Assembly: GCA_947370975.1 (NCBI GenBank)
Contig: CANBNG010000004.1
Coordinates: 62,001 to 126,000, forward strand
Direction: 5' to 3'
DNA: 64,000 nt
DNA from: Beijerinckiaceae bacterium
Lineage (GTDB): Bacteria; Pseudomonadota; Alphaproteobacteria; Rhizobiales; Beijerinckiaceae
Of the stretch, positions 27,012 through 34,928 are shown one piece after another. Position 1 is the first letter of the stretch. The number at the start of each line of letters is the position of its first letter. Under the pieces are notes generated by a model, which was given only the letters and a program-made list of their open reading frames with translations, did no database searches and had not been told where the DNA came from. The position numbers and the translations under genes were made by a program.

Positions 27012-28021
27012 GCGACCTTCGAGTCAGCGGGCTCTGCAAGCGCTTCGGAAGCACATTGGCGCTCGTCAATGTGAGCCTGTTTGCGCCCTCAGCCAGCCGC
27101 ATGGCCATTGTCGGCCCGTCGGGCTCGGGCAAATCGACGCTGCTGCGTCTGATCGCCGGCTTCGAGCGGCCCGACGCGGGCACGATCATCATCGGGGATG
27201 AATGTCTGGCGCAGGGCCCGGCAATTGTTTCAGCCCACAGGCGCAACATCGGCATTGTCTCGCAGGATGGCGCGCTCTTTCCCCATCTCGACGTTGCCGA
27301 AAACATCGGCTTCGGAATTGAAAAAAGCGCCGAGCGTCGGGCGCTGGTCCCAAAGCTGCTCGATATGGTGAGGCTCGACCGCGCCCTGGCCACCCGGCGG
27401 CCCCATGAATTGTCGGGCGGCCAGCAACAGCGCGTCGCGCTGGCCCGCGCGCTCGCCCGGAAACCGCGCCTGATGCTGCTCGATGAGCCCTTCTCGGCAC
27501 TCGACGCCGGGCTGCGCCAGAGCGTGCGCAATGAAGTGATGCAGACGCTCGAACACGTTGGCATCGGCGCCATTCTGGTCACGCACGATCATGCCGAGGC
27601 GCTGTCCTTTGCCGATCAGATCGCCATCATGCGTCATGGCAGCCTCGTGCAGGCGGGCGCTCCGCGCGATCTCTATCTTCGTCCGGTTGATCCCGAAACC
27701 GCGCGCATGCTGGGCGATGCGATTCTTCTGCCCGCGCAGATCGGCGAAGGATATGTCGAGACCGCGCTCGGCCGCTTGCCCGCAGCAACGCGGGGACGCA
27801 AAGGCGCAGGCGAGATCCTGCTGCGCCCGGAACAGATCGACATCACGCCCGGGGATCAGGCCCGCGTGAGCCGGGTGGAATTTGCAGGCGCGACCTCGAC
27901 AGTCTCGATTCTGCTTGGCGCAGACGGTCATGAATTTGCCATTCGCCAGCCAAGCGAAACAGCGCCGGAGGTGGGAGCGGCTGTCAGCCTCACGGTGCGC
28001 GGGTCCGCGCATCTTTTCTGA
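27008..28021 (+). CDS. fbpC: Ferric iron ABC transporter, ATP-binding protein
   Basis: A 337-residue cytoplasmic ATPase. It has Walker A GPSGSGKS at 36-43, the Q-loop Gln86 (IVSQDGALFPHL), the signature LSGGQQQR at 135-142, Walker B LMLLDE at 155-160 and the switch His in LVTHDHAEALSF. The C-terminal 100 residues look like a TOBE-type regulatory domain. The phrase QDGALFPHLDVAENIGFG is characteristic of FbpC/PotA-like members. It overlaps the permease gene by 4 bases and completes the operon. No U-rich hairpin follows. Confidence 0.92.
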   Translation: MSDLRVSGLCKRFGSTLALVNVSLFAPSASRMAIVGPSGSGKSTLLRLIAGFERPDAGTIIIGDECLAQGPAIVSAHRRNIGIVSQDGALFPHLDVAENIGFGIEKSAERRALVPKLLDMVRLDRALATRRPHELSGGQQQRVALARALARKPRLMLLDEPFSALDAGLRQSVRNEVMQTLEHVGIGAILVTHDHAEALSFADQIAIMRHGSLVQAGAPRDLYLRPVDPETARMLGDAILLPAQIGEGYVETALGRLPAATRGRKGAGEILLRPEQIDITPGDQARVSRVEFAGATSTVSILLGADGHEFAIRQPSETAPEVGAAVSLTVRGSAHLF

Positions 28022-28216
28022 AAACGCTTCGCCTTGGAAGAATGCGGCGCAGCGCCACTTCGCGCGCCATCCTGACCCAAAGGCGCGCAGCGCCGGCTTG
28101 GCTTTTCTTGGCTGGGCTCCGACCACAAGGCCGCAATGGCCCCTCCCCCCGCGTGTGGGCTTATGCTACATGAGCCCGCAGGTTGAACCGTCCCTCTCAG
28201 GCTAGAGCTGATCCGC

Positions 28217-29653
28217 ATGTCCGAAACTGTTGTCACCCGTTTTGCGCCTTCCCCGACCGGCTTCCTGCATATCGGCGGCGGACGCACGGCTCTGTTCAAC
28301 TGGCTCTTTGCCCGTCGCCATGGCGGCAAGATGCTTCTGCGAATCGAGGACACGGACCGCGAACGCTCGACCGATGCCGCCATTGCCGCGATCATCGACG
28401 GGCTCGAATGGCTCGGCCTCGAATGGGATGGCGACACGATCTATCAATTCGCGCGCGCCTCGCGTCATGCCGAAATCGCCCACGAGCTGCTGGGCAAGGG
28501 CCTTGCCTACAAATGCTATGCGAGCGCGGAAGAGCTGACCGAAATGCGCGAGAGCGCACGTCGCGAGGGTCGCCCGCCCCGCTATGACGGACGTTGGCGC
28601 GACCTCGGCGGCACGCAGCACGAACAGGATGCGATTGCCGAAGGCCGCAAGCCCGTCATTCGCCTGAAGGCGCCGCGGGAAGGCGAAACCATCATCGACG
28701 ACAAGGTGCAGGGCCGCGTCACCTTCCCCAACAAGGATCTCGACGATCTGGTGCTGCTACGCTCGGATGGGACGCCCACCTATATGCTCGCGGTTGTGGT
28801 CGACGATCACGACATGGCCGTGACCCATATCATCCGCGGCGACGATCACCTGACCAATGCCGCCCGCCAAAAGCAGATCTATGAGGCGCTGGGCTGGAAA
28901 GTGCCGATCATGGCGCATATTCCGCTCATCCATGGTCAGGACGGCGCGAAACTCTCCAAGCGCCACGGCGCCTTGGGCGTGGACGCCTATCGCGCGCTTG
29001 GCTTCCTGCCCGCAGCCTTGCGCAATTATCTCGTGCGGCTTGGATGGAGCCAGGGCGACCGCGAATTTTTCACGACAGCTGAAATGGTCGAGGCTTTCGA
29101 TCTCGCCCAGGTGGGGCGCTCGGCCGCGCGTTTCGATCTTGTGAAACTCGAGAACATGAACGGGCATTATATGCGCGCGACGCCGGATGCGGAGCTGACG
29201 CAAATGCTCATAGATACTTTGCCCTATCTGGCGGGCGGCGAGGAACTTGCCGGCAAGCTCGATGACGCCTTGCGCGCCCAGCTTCAGGCCGCCATGCCCG
29301 GCCTGAAGGAGCGTGCCAAAACGCTGGTCGAACTGCTCGACGGCGCACGCTTCCTCTACGCGGCACGTCCGCTCGACATGGACGCCAAGGCTCAGGAAAT
29401 ATTGAGCAAAGGGCGCGAACATCTGCCCGCCCTGATTGCGCGTCTCGAAGCTTTGGACAACTGGACCGCAGGCAATGCCGAAGCTGCCGTGCGCACCTAC
29501 GCCGAGGAGACCGGCGCAAAACTTGGCCAGGTCGCGCAACCGCTGCGCGCCTCATTGACGGGACGGGGCACGTCGCCGGGCATTTTCGACGTGCTTGAAG
29601 TGCTCGGACGCGACGAAAGTCTAGCGCGCCTGCGCGACCAGACGCAGGCATAA
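28217..29653 (+). CDS. gltX: Glutamate--tRNA ligase
   Basis: A 478-residue class I synthetase that charges glutamate onto tRNA. The HIGH-type motif is HIGGGRTA from residue 18 within APSPTGFLHIG, and the KMSKS-type motif is KLSKRHG from residue 245. The whole catalytic Rossmann fold and the C-terminal anticodon-binding helical domain are present. Many alphaproteobacteria have two gltX copies, one of which helps make Gln-tRNA indirectly; which copy this is cannot be decided without the genome. A 195-bp gap separates it from the iron operon. Confidence 0.96.
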   Translation: MSETVVTRFAPSPTGFLHIGGGRTALFNWLFARRHGGKMLLRIEDTDRERSTDAAIAAIIDGLEWLGLEWDGDTIYQFARASRHAEIAHELLGKGLAYKCYASAEELTEMRESARREGRPPRYDGRWRDLGGTQHEQDAIAEGRKPVIRLKAPREGETIIDDKVQGRVTFPNKDLDDLVLLRSDGTPTYMLAVVVDDHDMAVTHIIRGDDHLTNAARQKQIYEALGWKVPIMAHIPLIHGQDGAKLSKRHGALGVDAYRALGFLPAALRNYLVRLGWSQGDREFFTTAEMVEAFDLAQVGRSAARFDLVKLENMNGHYMRATPDAELTQMLIDTLPYLAGGEELAGKLDDALRAQLQAAMPGLKERAKTLVELLDGARFLYAARPLDMDAKAQEILSKGREHLPALIARLEALDNWTAGNAEAAVRTYAEETGAKLGQVAQPLRASLTGRGTSPGIFDVLEVLGRDESLARLRDQTQA

Positions 29654-29765
29654 CGTACTGAACACAAGGGCACGGCATGGAACATGCTTGCCTTATTCCT
29701 GCCTTGAACAGGGCTCGTGGATGCGATAGCTGTTCTGCGGCGCAATAAAGTCGTTTCCTCCGACA

Positions 29766-29787
29766 GGTCGGCGCCAAATGGCCGACC
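29766..29787 (+). promoter_or_regulatory. Hairpin in the gltA leader
   Basis: GGTCGGC at 29766-29772 pairs with GCCGACC at 29781-29787 around an 8-base loop, 27 bases before the gltA start. There is no U-run, so it is unlikely to be a terminator. It may shape the 5' untranslated region. Confidence 0.3.
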
Positions 29788-29814
29788 CCGGTGGCGTAGA
29801 AAAAAGGCATTCAC

Positions 29815-31104
29815 ATGAGCGCGAAAACCGGTTCTGTTACCATCGACGGCAACACCGTCGAATTGCCCGTCAAGTCGGGCACGATCGGCCCTGATGTCAT
29901 CGACATCGGCAAGCTTTACGCCCAGACCGGCGCGTTTACTTACGATCCGGGTTTCACCTCCACTGCCAGCTGCGAGTCCGCGATCACCTATATCGACGGT
30001 GACGAAGGCATTCTCCTGCACCGCGGCTATCCGATCGAACAGCTCGCCGAACACGGCGACTTCCTCGAAACCTGCTATCTGCTGCTCTACGGGGAGCTTC
30101 CGACTTCTGCCCAGAAGCAGGATTTCGATTATCGCGTTCAGCGCCATACGATGGTGCACGAGCAGATGGCCCGCTTCTTCCAGGGCTTCCGCCGCGACGC
30201 CCATCCGATGGCGGTCATGGTTGGTTCGGTTGGCGCTCTCGCCGCCTTCTATCATGACTCGACCGACATCACCGACGAACGCCAGCGCATGATTGCCTCG
30301 ATGCGCATGATCGCGAAAGTGCCGACGCTGGCGGCAATGGCCTATAAATATACGATCGGCCAGCCCTTCGTTTATCCCAAGAACAGCCTCGACTACACGT
30401 CGAACTTCCTCAACATGTGCTTCGCGGTCCCCTGCGAGGAATACAAGATCAACCCTGTGCTCGCCCGCGCGCTGGACAGGATTTTCATCCTCCATGCCGA
30501 TCACGAGCAGAACGCCTCGACCTCGACCGTCCGCCTTGCGGGTTCGTCTGGCGCCAACCCGTTTGCCTGCATCGCTGCCGGCATTGCCTGCCTCTGGGGC
30601 CCCGCTCACGGCGGCGCCAATGAAGCAGCCCTGAAGATGCTCGCCGAAATCGGTTCGGTCGAACGCATCCCGGAATATATCGCCAAGGCGAAGGACAAGA
30701 ACGATCCCTTCCGCCTGATGGGCTTTGGGCATCGCGTCTACAAGAACTACGATCCGCGCGCCAAGATCATGCAGAAGACCTGCCACGAGGTTCTGGCCGA
30801 GCTCGGCGTCAAGGATGACCCGTTGCTCGAAGTCGCCATGGAACTCGAGCGCATCGCGCTGCACGACGAATATTTCATCTCCAAGAAGCTCTACCCGAAT
30901 GTCGATTTCTATTCGGGCATCACGCTGAAGGCGATGGGCTTCCCCACCTCGATGTTCACTGTCCTCTTCGCGGTAGCCCGCACGGTCGGCTGGATCGCGC
31001 AGTGGAAGGAAATGATTGAAGACCCGACGCAGAAGATCGGCCGTCCGCGCCAGCTCTACACGGGCGAGCCGAGCCGCGATTTCGTGCCCGTCAGCAAGCG
31101 CTGA
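29815..31104 (+). CDS. gltA: Citrate synthase
   Basis: A 429-residue type II (Gram-negative, NADH-sensitive style) citrate synthase that joins oxaloacetate and acetyl-CoA in the first TCA-cycle step. Recognisable active-site segments are LWGPAHGGANEAAL, GFGHRVYKNYDPRA with its catalytic His, and PNVDFYSGI with the catalytic Asp. The N-terminal beta-rich extension (MSAKTGSVTIDGN) is present. AAGG before ATG 29815 serves as ribosome binding site. The gene is monocistronic and ends in a clear terminator facing lpxB. Confidence 0.97.
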   Translation: MSAKTGSVTIDGNTVELPVKSGTIGPDVIDIGKLYAQTGAFTYDPGFTSTASCESAITYIDGDEGILLHRGYPIEQLAEHGDFLETCYLLLYGELPTSAQKQDFDYRVQRHTMVHEQMARFFQGFRRDAHPMAVMVGSVGALAAFYHDSTDITDERQRMIASMRMIAKVPTLAAMAYKYTIGQPFVYPKNSLDYTSNFLNMCFAVPCEEYKINPVLARALDRIFILHADHEQNASTSTVRLAGSSGANPFACIAAGIACLWGPAHGGANEAALKMLAEIGSVERIPEYIAKAKDKNDPFRLMGFGHRVYKNYDPRAKIMQKTCHEVLAELGVKDDPLLEVAMELERIALHDEYFISKKLYPNVDFYSGITLKAMGFPTSMFTVLFAVARTVGWIAQWKEMIEDPTQKIGRPRQLYTGEPSRDFVPVSKR

Positions 31105-31125
31105 TCGCACAACACGTCACGAACC

Positions 31126-31153
31126 AAAAGAGGGCCTCGCGGCCCTCTTTTTT
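31126..31153 (+). terminator. Rho-independent terminator after gltA
   Basis: AAAAGAGGGCC pairs with GGCCCTCTTTT around a TCGC loop and runs into T residues to 31153. The A-run on the 5' side means it can also work on the minus strand for the converging lpxB transcript. Confidence 0.9.
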
Positions 31154-31179
31154 ATGCGTTGAAACCGAAGAGATCCGGC

Positions 31180-32355
31180 TTAGCGCGCCTGATGCGCAAG
31201 CTGAAGAATGATCGCGGCAGCCCGCGCGCTCGGCGTTTCGCCCTCGGGCAAACGCATCAAGCCATCGAGCCGCACAAGCGCCTTGGCCTGCGTCTCACGC
31301 TCGGGTCCGCCGCGCAAAAGTGGCAGCAGCGCAGCACTCAATGCATCCGAAGTGCAGGCCTCCTGCAAGAACTCAGGCACCGCCTGTTCACCCAGAATGA
31401 TGTTGGGCAGAAGCACCGACGGGATAATCACCACGCGGCGCGCGATCTCCCATTCGAGCGCGCCAATGCGATAGCCGGCCACCATGGGAATGCCTGCCAA
31501 AGCCAGCTCCAATGTGACTGTGCCAGAGGCTGCAAGCGCAACGCGCGCGCGTTTGAACGCGGCCCATTTGGCAGCCTCGCCCCGCAGAATGCGCGGATGC
31601 ACCGGCCAGTCGCGCACGGCCTCTTCAATCGCATCGGCAAGATGATCGACTGCCGGCAGCAGCGCTTCCACCGCGCCATATTGCTGCGTCAGCTTGGCCA
31701 GAGTTTCACCAAACACCGGAAGCATCCGCGCAATCTCTGAGCGGCGCGAACCCGGCAGCAGCAGCACGGCCGGCGGCTTGCCATCGTGCAGGGGGGACGT
31801 GTGTTGCGCATCGACCCTGAAATCGGCAATGCGCTCGATCAGCGGATGGCCGATATAAGTGCAAGGCGGCCCGCCAAGATCATGATGCGCCTGCGGCTCA
31901 AAGGGCAGCAGCGCCAGAAGATGATCGATATAAGCGCGCATCTTGCGCGCCCGGCCCGGCCGCCAGGCCCAGACTGTCGGGCTGACGTAATCGACAATCG
32001 GGAGGCCCGGCAGAGCACGGCGCACGCGGCGCGCGACGCGATGCGTGAAGTCGGGACTGTCGATGATGACAAGAACGTCGGGCTGACCGGCGATAATCGC
32101 ATCGGCGGTTTGCGCAATGCGCTTGAGCAAGAGAGGCAATCTGCGGATGACTGGCAATATGCCCATCACAGCAATATCGCTGAGCGGAAAGAGGCTAGCC
32201 AGCCCCTCGCCCGTCATGGCTGGCCCACCGACGCCCGCAAAGGTCACGTCGGGCGATGCGGCGCGCAAGGCGCGCATCAATTTGAAACCGAGCTGATCGC
32301 CCGATTCCTCGCCTGCGACAATGAAGATATTCAAGGGACGCGAGAGCCCGCTCAC
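31180..32355 (-). CDS. lpxB: Lipid-A-disaccharide synthase
   Basis: A 391-residue GT19 glycosyltransferase that joins UDP-2,3-diacylglucosamine and lipid X to give lipid A disaccharide at the inner membrane. It begins SRPLNIFIVAGEESGDQLG, the LpxB signature, and has YVSPTVWAWRPGRARK and LLLPGSRRSEI. I place the start at GTG 32355, overlapping the lpxA stop by 4 bases (GTGA); longer frames into lpxA add residues not typical of the family. Its direct fusion to lpxA in the operon leaves no room for lpxI, which usually supplies its substrate. Confidence 0.95.
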   Translation of the reverse strand: MSGLSRPLNIFIVAGEESGDQLGFKLMRALRAASPDVTFAGVGGPAMTGEGLASLFPLSDIAVMGILPVIRRLPLLLKRIAQTADAIIAGQPDVLVIIDSPDFTHRVARRVRRALPGLPIVDYVSPTVWAWRPGRARKMRAYIDHLLALLPFEPQAHHDLGGPPCTYIGHPLIERIADFRVDAQHTSPLHDGKPPAVLLLPGSRRSEIARMLPVFGETLAKLTQQYGAVEALLPAVDHLADAIEEAVRDWPVHPRILRGEAAKWAAFKRARVALAASGTVTLELALAGIPMVAGYRIGALEWEIARRVVIIPSVLLPNIILGEQAVPEFLQEACTSDALSAALLPLLRGGPERETQAKALVRLDGLMRLPEGETPSARAAAIILQLAHQAR

Positions 32356-33197
32356 GCGGCGCTGTCTCGCACCTCGCGCGGCGTGCAAATGGCGCGGTCG
32401 CCGCCCTCGCGAATGAAATCCATGATTTCCTGCACCTGAGGATGCGCGGAGAATTCGCCCGAGACGTCCTCGACGCGCTCTTTCAGCGTGCCTTCCTGCG
32501 CAAACAGCAGCCGATAGGCGCGGCGCAGCTCATGGATCGACTCTCGGCTGAAGCCGCGACGTTTCAGGCCAACGAGATTGAGGCCCGCGAGATGCGCGCG
32601 ATTGCCGAGCGCCATTCCATAGGGAATGACGTCATTCTCAACCGCCGCCATGCCGCCGACAAAGGCGTGGTGGCCGATGCGCACGAATTGGTGCATCGCC
32701 GCGCCGCCGCCAACGATGACGAACGAGCCAAGCCGACAATGGCCGGCAATCATCACATTGTTCGACAGGATGACATTGTCACCGACATGAACGTCATGGG
32801 CGACGTGGGAATTGGCAAGGAAGGTGCAGCGATTGCCGACAATCGTCGCCAAACCGCCGCCCTCGGTGCCTGGATTCATCGTCACGCCTTCGCGGATCGT
32901 GCAATCTTCCCCGATGGACAGCGTGCTTTCTTCACCGTGAAACTTGAGATCCTGCGGCTCATGACCGATGGAGGCGAAGGGGAAGATGCGCGTGCGCGCG
33001 CCAACACTCGTGCGCCCGGCGATCGCGACATGCGACAGCAATTCAACATTGTCGCCGAGCACGACATCCGCGCCGACATGGCAGAAGGGGCCAATGGCCA
33101 CACCCGCGCCAAGAGTCGCGCCAGCCTCGACAACCGCACTCGGATGAACGCCCGTCAGCGTCCTGCGGGGCGGTGCGGTGTGCGAGATCTCGCCCAA
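32352..33197 (-). CDS. lpxA: Acyl-ACP--UDP-N-acetylglucosamine O-acyltransferase
   Basis: A 281-residue left-handed beta-helix enzyme for the first step of lipid A synthesis. Hexapeptide repeats run from about residue 18 to 190, with the catalytic His in NSHVAHDVHVGD. The C-terminal helical domain (SRESIHELRRAYRLLF) is intact. The start appears to be TTG at 33197, supported by AAGGGAG (33206-33212 on the minus strand) 7 bases upstream and by its position 2 bases after the fabZ stop. It overlaps lpxB by 4 bases. Confidence 0.95.
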   Translation of the reverse strand: MGEISHTAPPRRTLTGVHPSAVVEAGATLGAGVAIGPFCHVGADVVLGDNVELLSHVAIAGRTSVGARTRIFPFASIGHEPQDLKFHGEESTLSIGEDCTIREGVTMNPGTEGGGLATIVGNRCTFLANSHVAHDVHVGDNVILSNNVMIAGHCRLGSFVIVGGGAAMHQFVRIGHHAFVGGMAAVENDVIPYGMALGNRAHLAGLNLVGLKRRGFSRESIHELRRAYRLLFAQEGTLKERVEDVSGEFSAHPQVQEIMDFIREGGDRAICTPREVRDSAA

Positions 33198-33199
33198 AA

Positions 33200-33673
33200 T
33201 CAGGCTCCCTTGTCGTCGGACACGAGCATGGCGCTCACTTCAGCCTCGCAGACGACCTCACCATCGACCTTGGCGATGCCCTGATACCACCACATATTGC
33301 GACGCTGTTTCATCTTCGTCATGTGAAATTCAACGCGGTCACCGGGAATGACGGGCTTACGGAATTTCGCATTATTGATGGTCATGAAATAGACGATGCG
33401 CGGCTTTTTGGTGGCCGAGGCATTGACGCAAAGCGCGCCCGCCGTCTGGGCCATGCCCTCGATCAGCAAGACGCCGGGCATGACCGGCTGTTCGGGAAAG
33501 TGCCCCTGAAACTGTGGCTCATTGAACGTGACATTCTTGATGCCGATGCAGGATTCATCGCCATTGCACTGGATGATGCGATCGACCAGCAAAAAGGGAT
33601 AGCGATGCGGCAATGAAGCAAGCAGCTTGATGATGTCGACAGTTTCGAGAGATTTAGCCGCTGCCTCGTTCAT
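33200..33673 (-). CDS. fabZ: 3-hydroxyacyl-[acyl-carrier-protein] dehydratase
   Basis: A 157-residue hotdog-fold dehydratase that makes trans-2-enoyl-ACP in fatty acid elongation. It competes with LpxA and LpxD for hydroxyacyl-ACP, which explains its place between lpxD and lpxA. The catalytic His is in LPHRYPFLLVD, the catalytic Glu in PGVLLIEGMAQ, and GHFPEQPVMPG is the family signature. It lies 48 bp after lpxD and 2 bp before lpxA. Confidence 0.97.
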   Translation of the reverse strand: MNEAAAKSLETVDIIKLLASLPHRYPFLLVDRIIQCNGDESCIGIKNVTFNEPQFQGHFPEQPVMPGVLLIEGMAQTAGALCVNASATKKPRIVYFMTINNAKFRKPVIPGDRVEFHMTKMKQRRNMWWYQGIAKVDGEVVCEAEVSAMLVSDDKGA

Positions 33674-33721
33674 GTGACTTTCCTTGCAGGATCCCGCGCG
33701 CGATGCGCGCCGATCCGTCTG

Positions 33722-34780
33722 TCAGTTTGTTTCAGCCGTGCCGCTTCCCTTGCGGGAGGCGAGCTTCTTCAATGTTGCAACGCCGCGCATGTGCTCACGC
33801 ATGGGCTCAGCCGGCGAGCCGCCAAACCGCGCGCCCATGGGGACGTCTGTCATGACGCCAGCCTGTGCGCTGATCTGCGCGCCCATGCCGATTTTCATGT
33901 GCCCGCTGATGCCAGCCTGTCCGCCGATGGCGACGAAATCGCCAAGGTCGGTCGAGCCGGAAATGCCCACCTGCGAGACGATCACGCAATGGCGTCCGAT
34001 AGTTACGTTATGGCCAATCTGGACCAGATTGTCGATCTTGGTGCCCTCGCCAATCAACGTGTCGCGATTGGCGCCACGGTCGATGGTTGTGTTGGCCCCG
34101 ATCTCCACATCGTTCTGGATTATGACGCGCCCTATCTGGGGCACTTTCAGATGCCCGCGCGGGGACATGGCGAAACCAAAACCATCCTGGCCGATACGCA
34201 CGCCCGGATGGAGGATCACACGGTCGCCAATCAACGCGAACAGCACGGTCGACTGCGGCCCAATGGAGCAGTCACGCCCGATGCGGACATCGGGACCTAT
34301 GACCGCATTGGGGCCGATAATGGTGCCCTCGCCAATCTCCGCACGCGGGCCGATGACGGCGCCGGGATCAACCGTCACGCCCGGCTCAAGCCGCGCCTCG
34401 GGGTGGATATAAGCGCCCGGCGATATGCCCGAGCCGCCAAAAACAGACCCCGGCCGCATGGAATCCGGAAAGAGTTTGGCGCTGACCTTCGCACACGCCG
34501 CGTAGGGCTCGCCCGTAACCAGCGCAATCGTCGCCTCCGGCACGCGGTCGGCATAGCGCTGCGAGACAAGACAAGCGGTTGCCCGCGTCTTGGCCACGTC
34601 ATCGGCATATTTTGGATTGTCGAGAAACACGAGCGCGCCGGGCACGCCCTGATCGAGCGGTGCGAGCGCCTCGATCCGGGCTGACATATCTGCCTCACGC
34701 AGCGGCTTTGCCCCGGTCAATTCGACGATCTCGCCGATGGTCAGGGAGCCTGCGCGCCGGAAGAAGACCGGATCGCTCAT
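33722..34780 (-). CDS. lpxD: UDP-3-O-(3-hydroxyacyl)glucosamine N-acyltransferase
   Basis: A 352-residue enzyme for the third step of lipid A synthesis. An N-terminal uridine-binding domain (MSDPVFFRRAGSLTIGEIV) is followed by left-handed beta-helix hexapeptides from about residue 105, including IGDRVILHPGVRIGQDGFGF and QIGHNVTIGRHCVI with the catalytic His. ATG 34780 is preferred because GAGG lies 5 bases upstream; a TTG 18 bases earlier has no such site. It follows bamA after a terminator-like hairpin. Confidence 0.95.
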   Translation of the reverse strand: MSDPVFFRRAGSLTIGEIVELTGAKPLREADMSARIEALAPLDQGVPGALVFLDNPKYADDVAKTRATACLVSQRYADRVPEATIALVTGEPYAACAKVSAKLFPDSMRPGSVFGGSGISPGAYIHPEARLEPGVTVDPGAVIGPRAEIGEGTIIGPNAVIGPDVRIGRDCSIGPQSTVLFALIGDRVILHPGVRIGQDGFGFAMSPRGHLKVPQIGRVIIQNDVEIGANTTIDRGANRDTLIGEGTKIDNLVQIGHNVTIGRHCVIVSQVGISGSTDLGDFVAIGGQAGISGHMKIGMGAQISAQAGVMTDVPMGARFGGSPAEPMREHMRGVATLKKLASRKGSGTAETN

Positions 34781-34858
34781 ATCAACCTCACGAAACAACA
34801 GGTGGCGGCGCTGCGCGCCCTGCCCTCGAAGCCGGAACGGTAGAGGGCGCCGCCTTCG

Positions 34859-34895
34859 TAAAAAGAGCCTGCGCCGGTATTATCCGACGCAGGCT
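34859..34895 (-). terminator. Terminator or attenuator between bamA and lpxD
   Basis: On the minus strand AGCCTGCG pairs with CGCAGGCT, extended by three more pairs after a mismatch, and is followed by CTTTTTAC. It lies about 35-70 bases after the bamA stop. It could end the bamA transcript or only lower flow into lpxD. Confidence 0.65.
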
Positions 34896-34928
34896 TGGAC
34901 GACGTACCGGCCTGAGCCGGCAATGACA

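Noticed and set aside
29497..31110. A 537-codon open frame on the minus strand
   Set aside because: It is antisense to gltA, which has all catalytic residues and a terminator in the sense direction.
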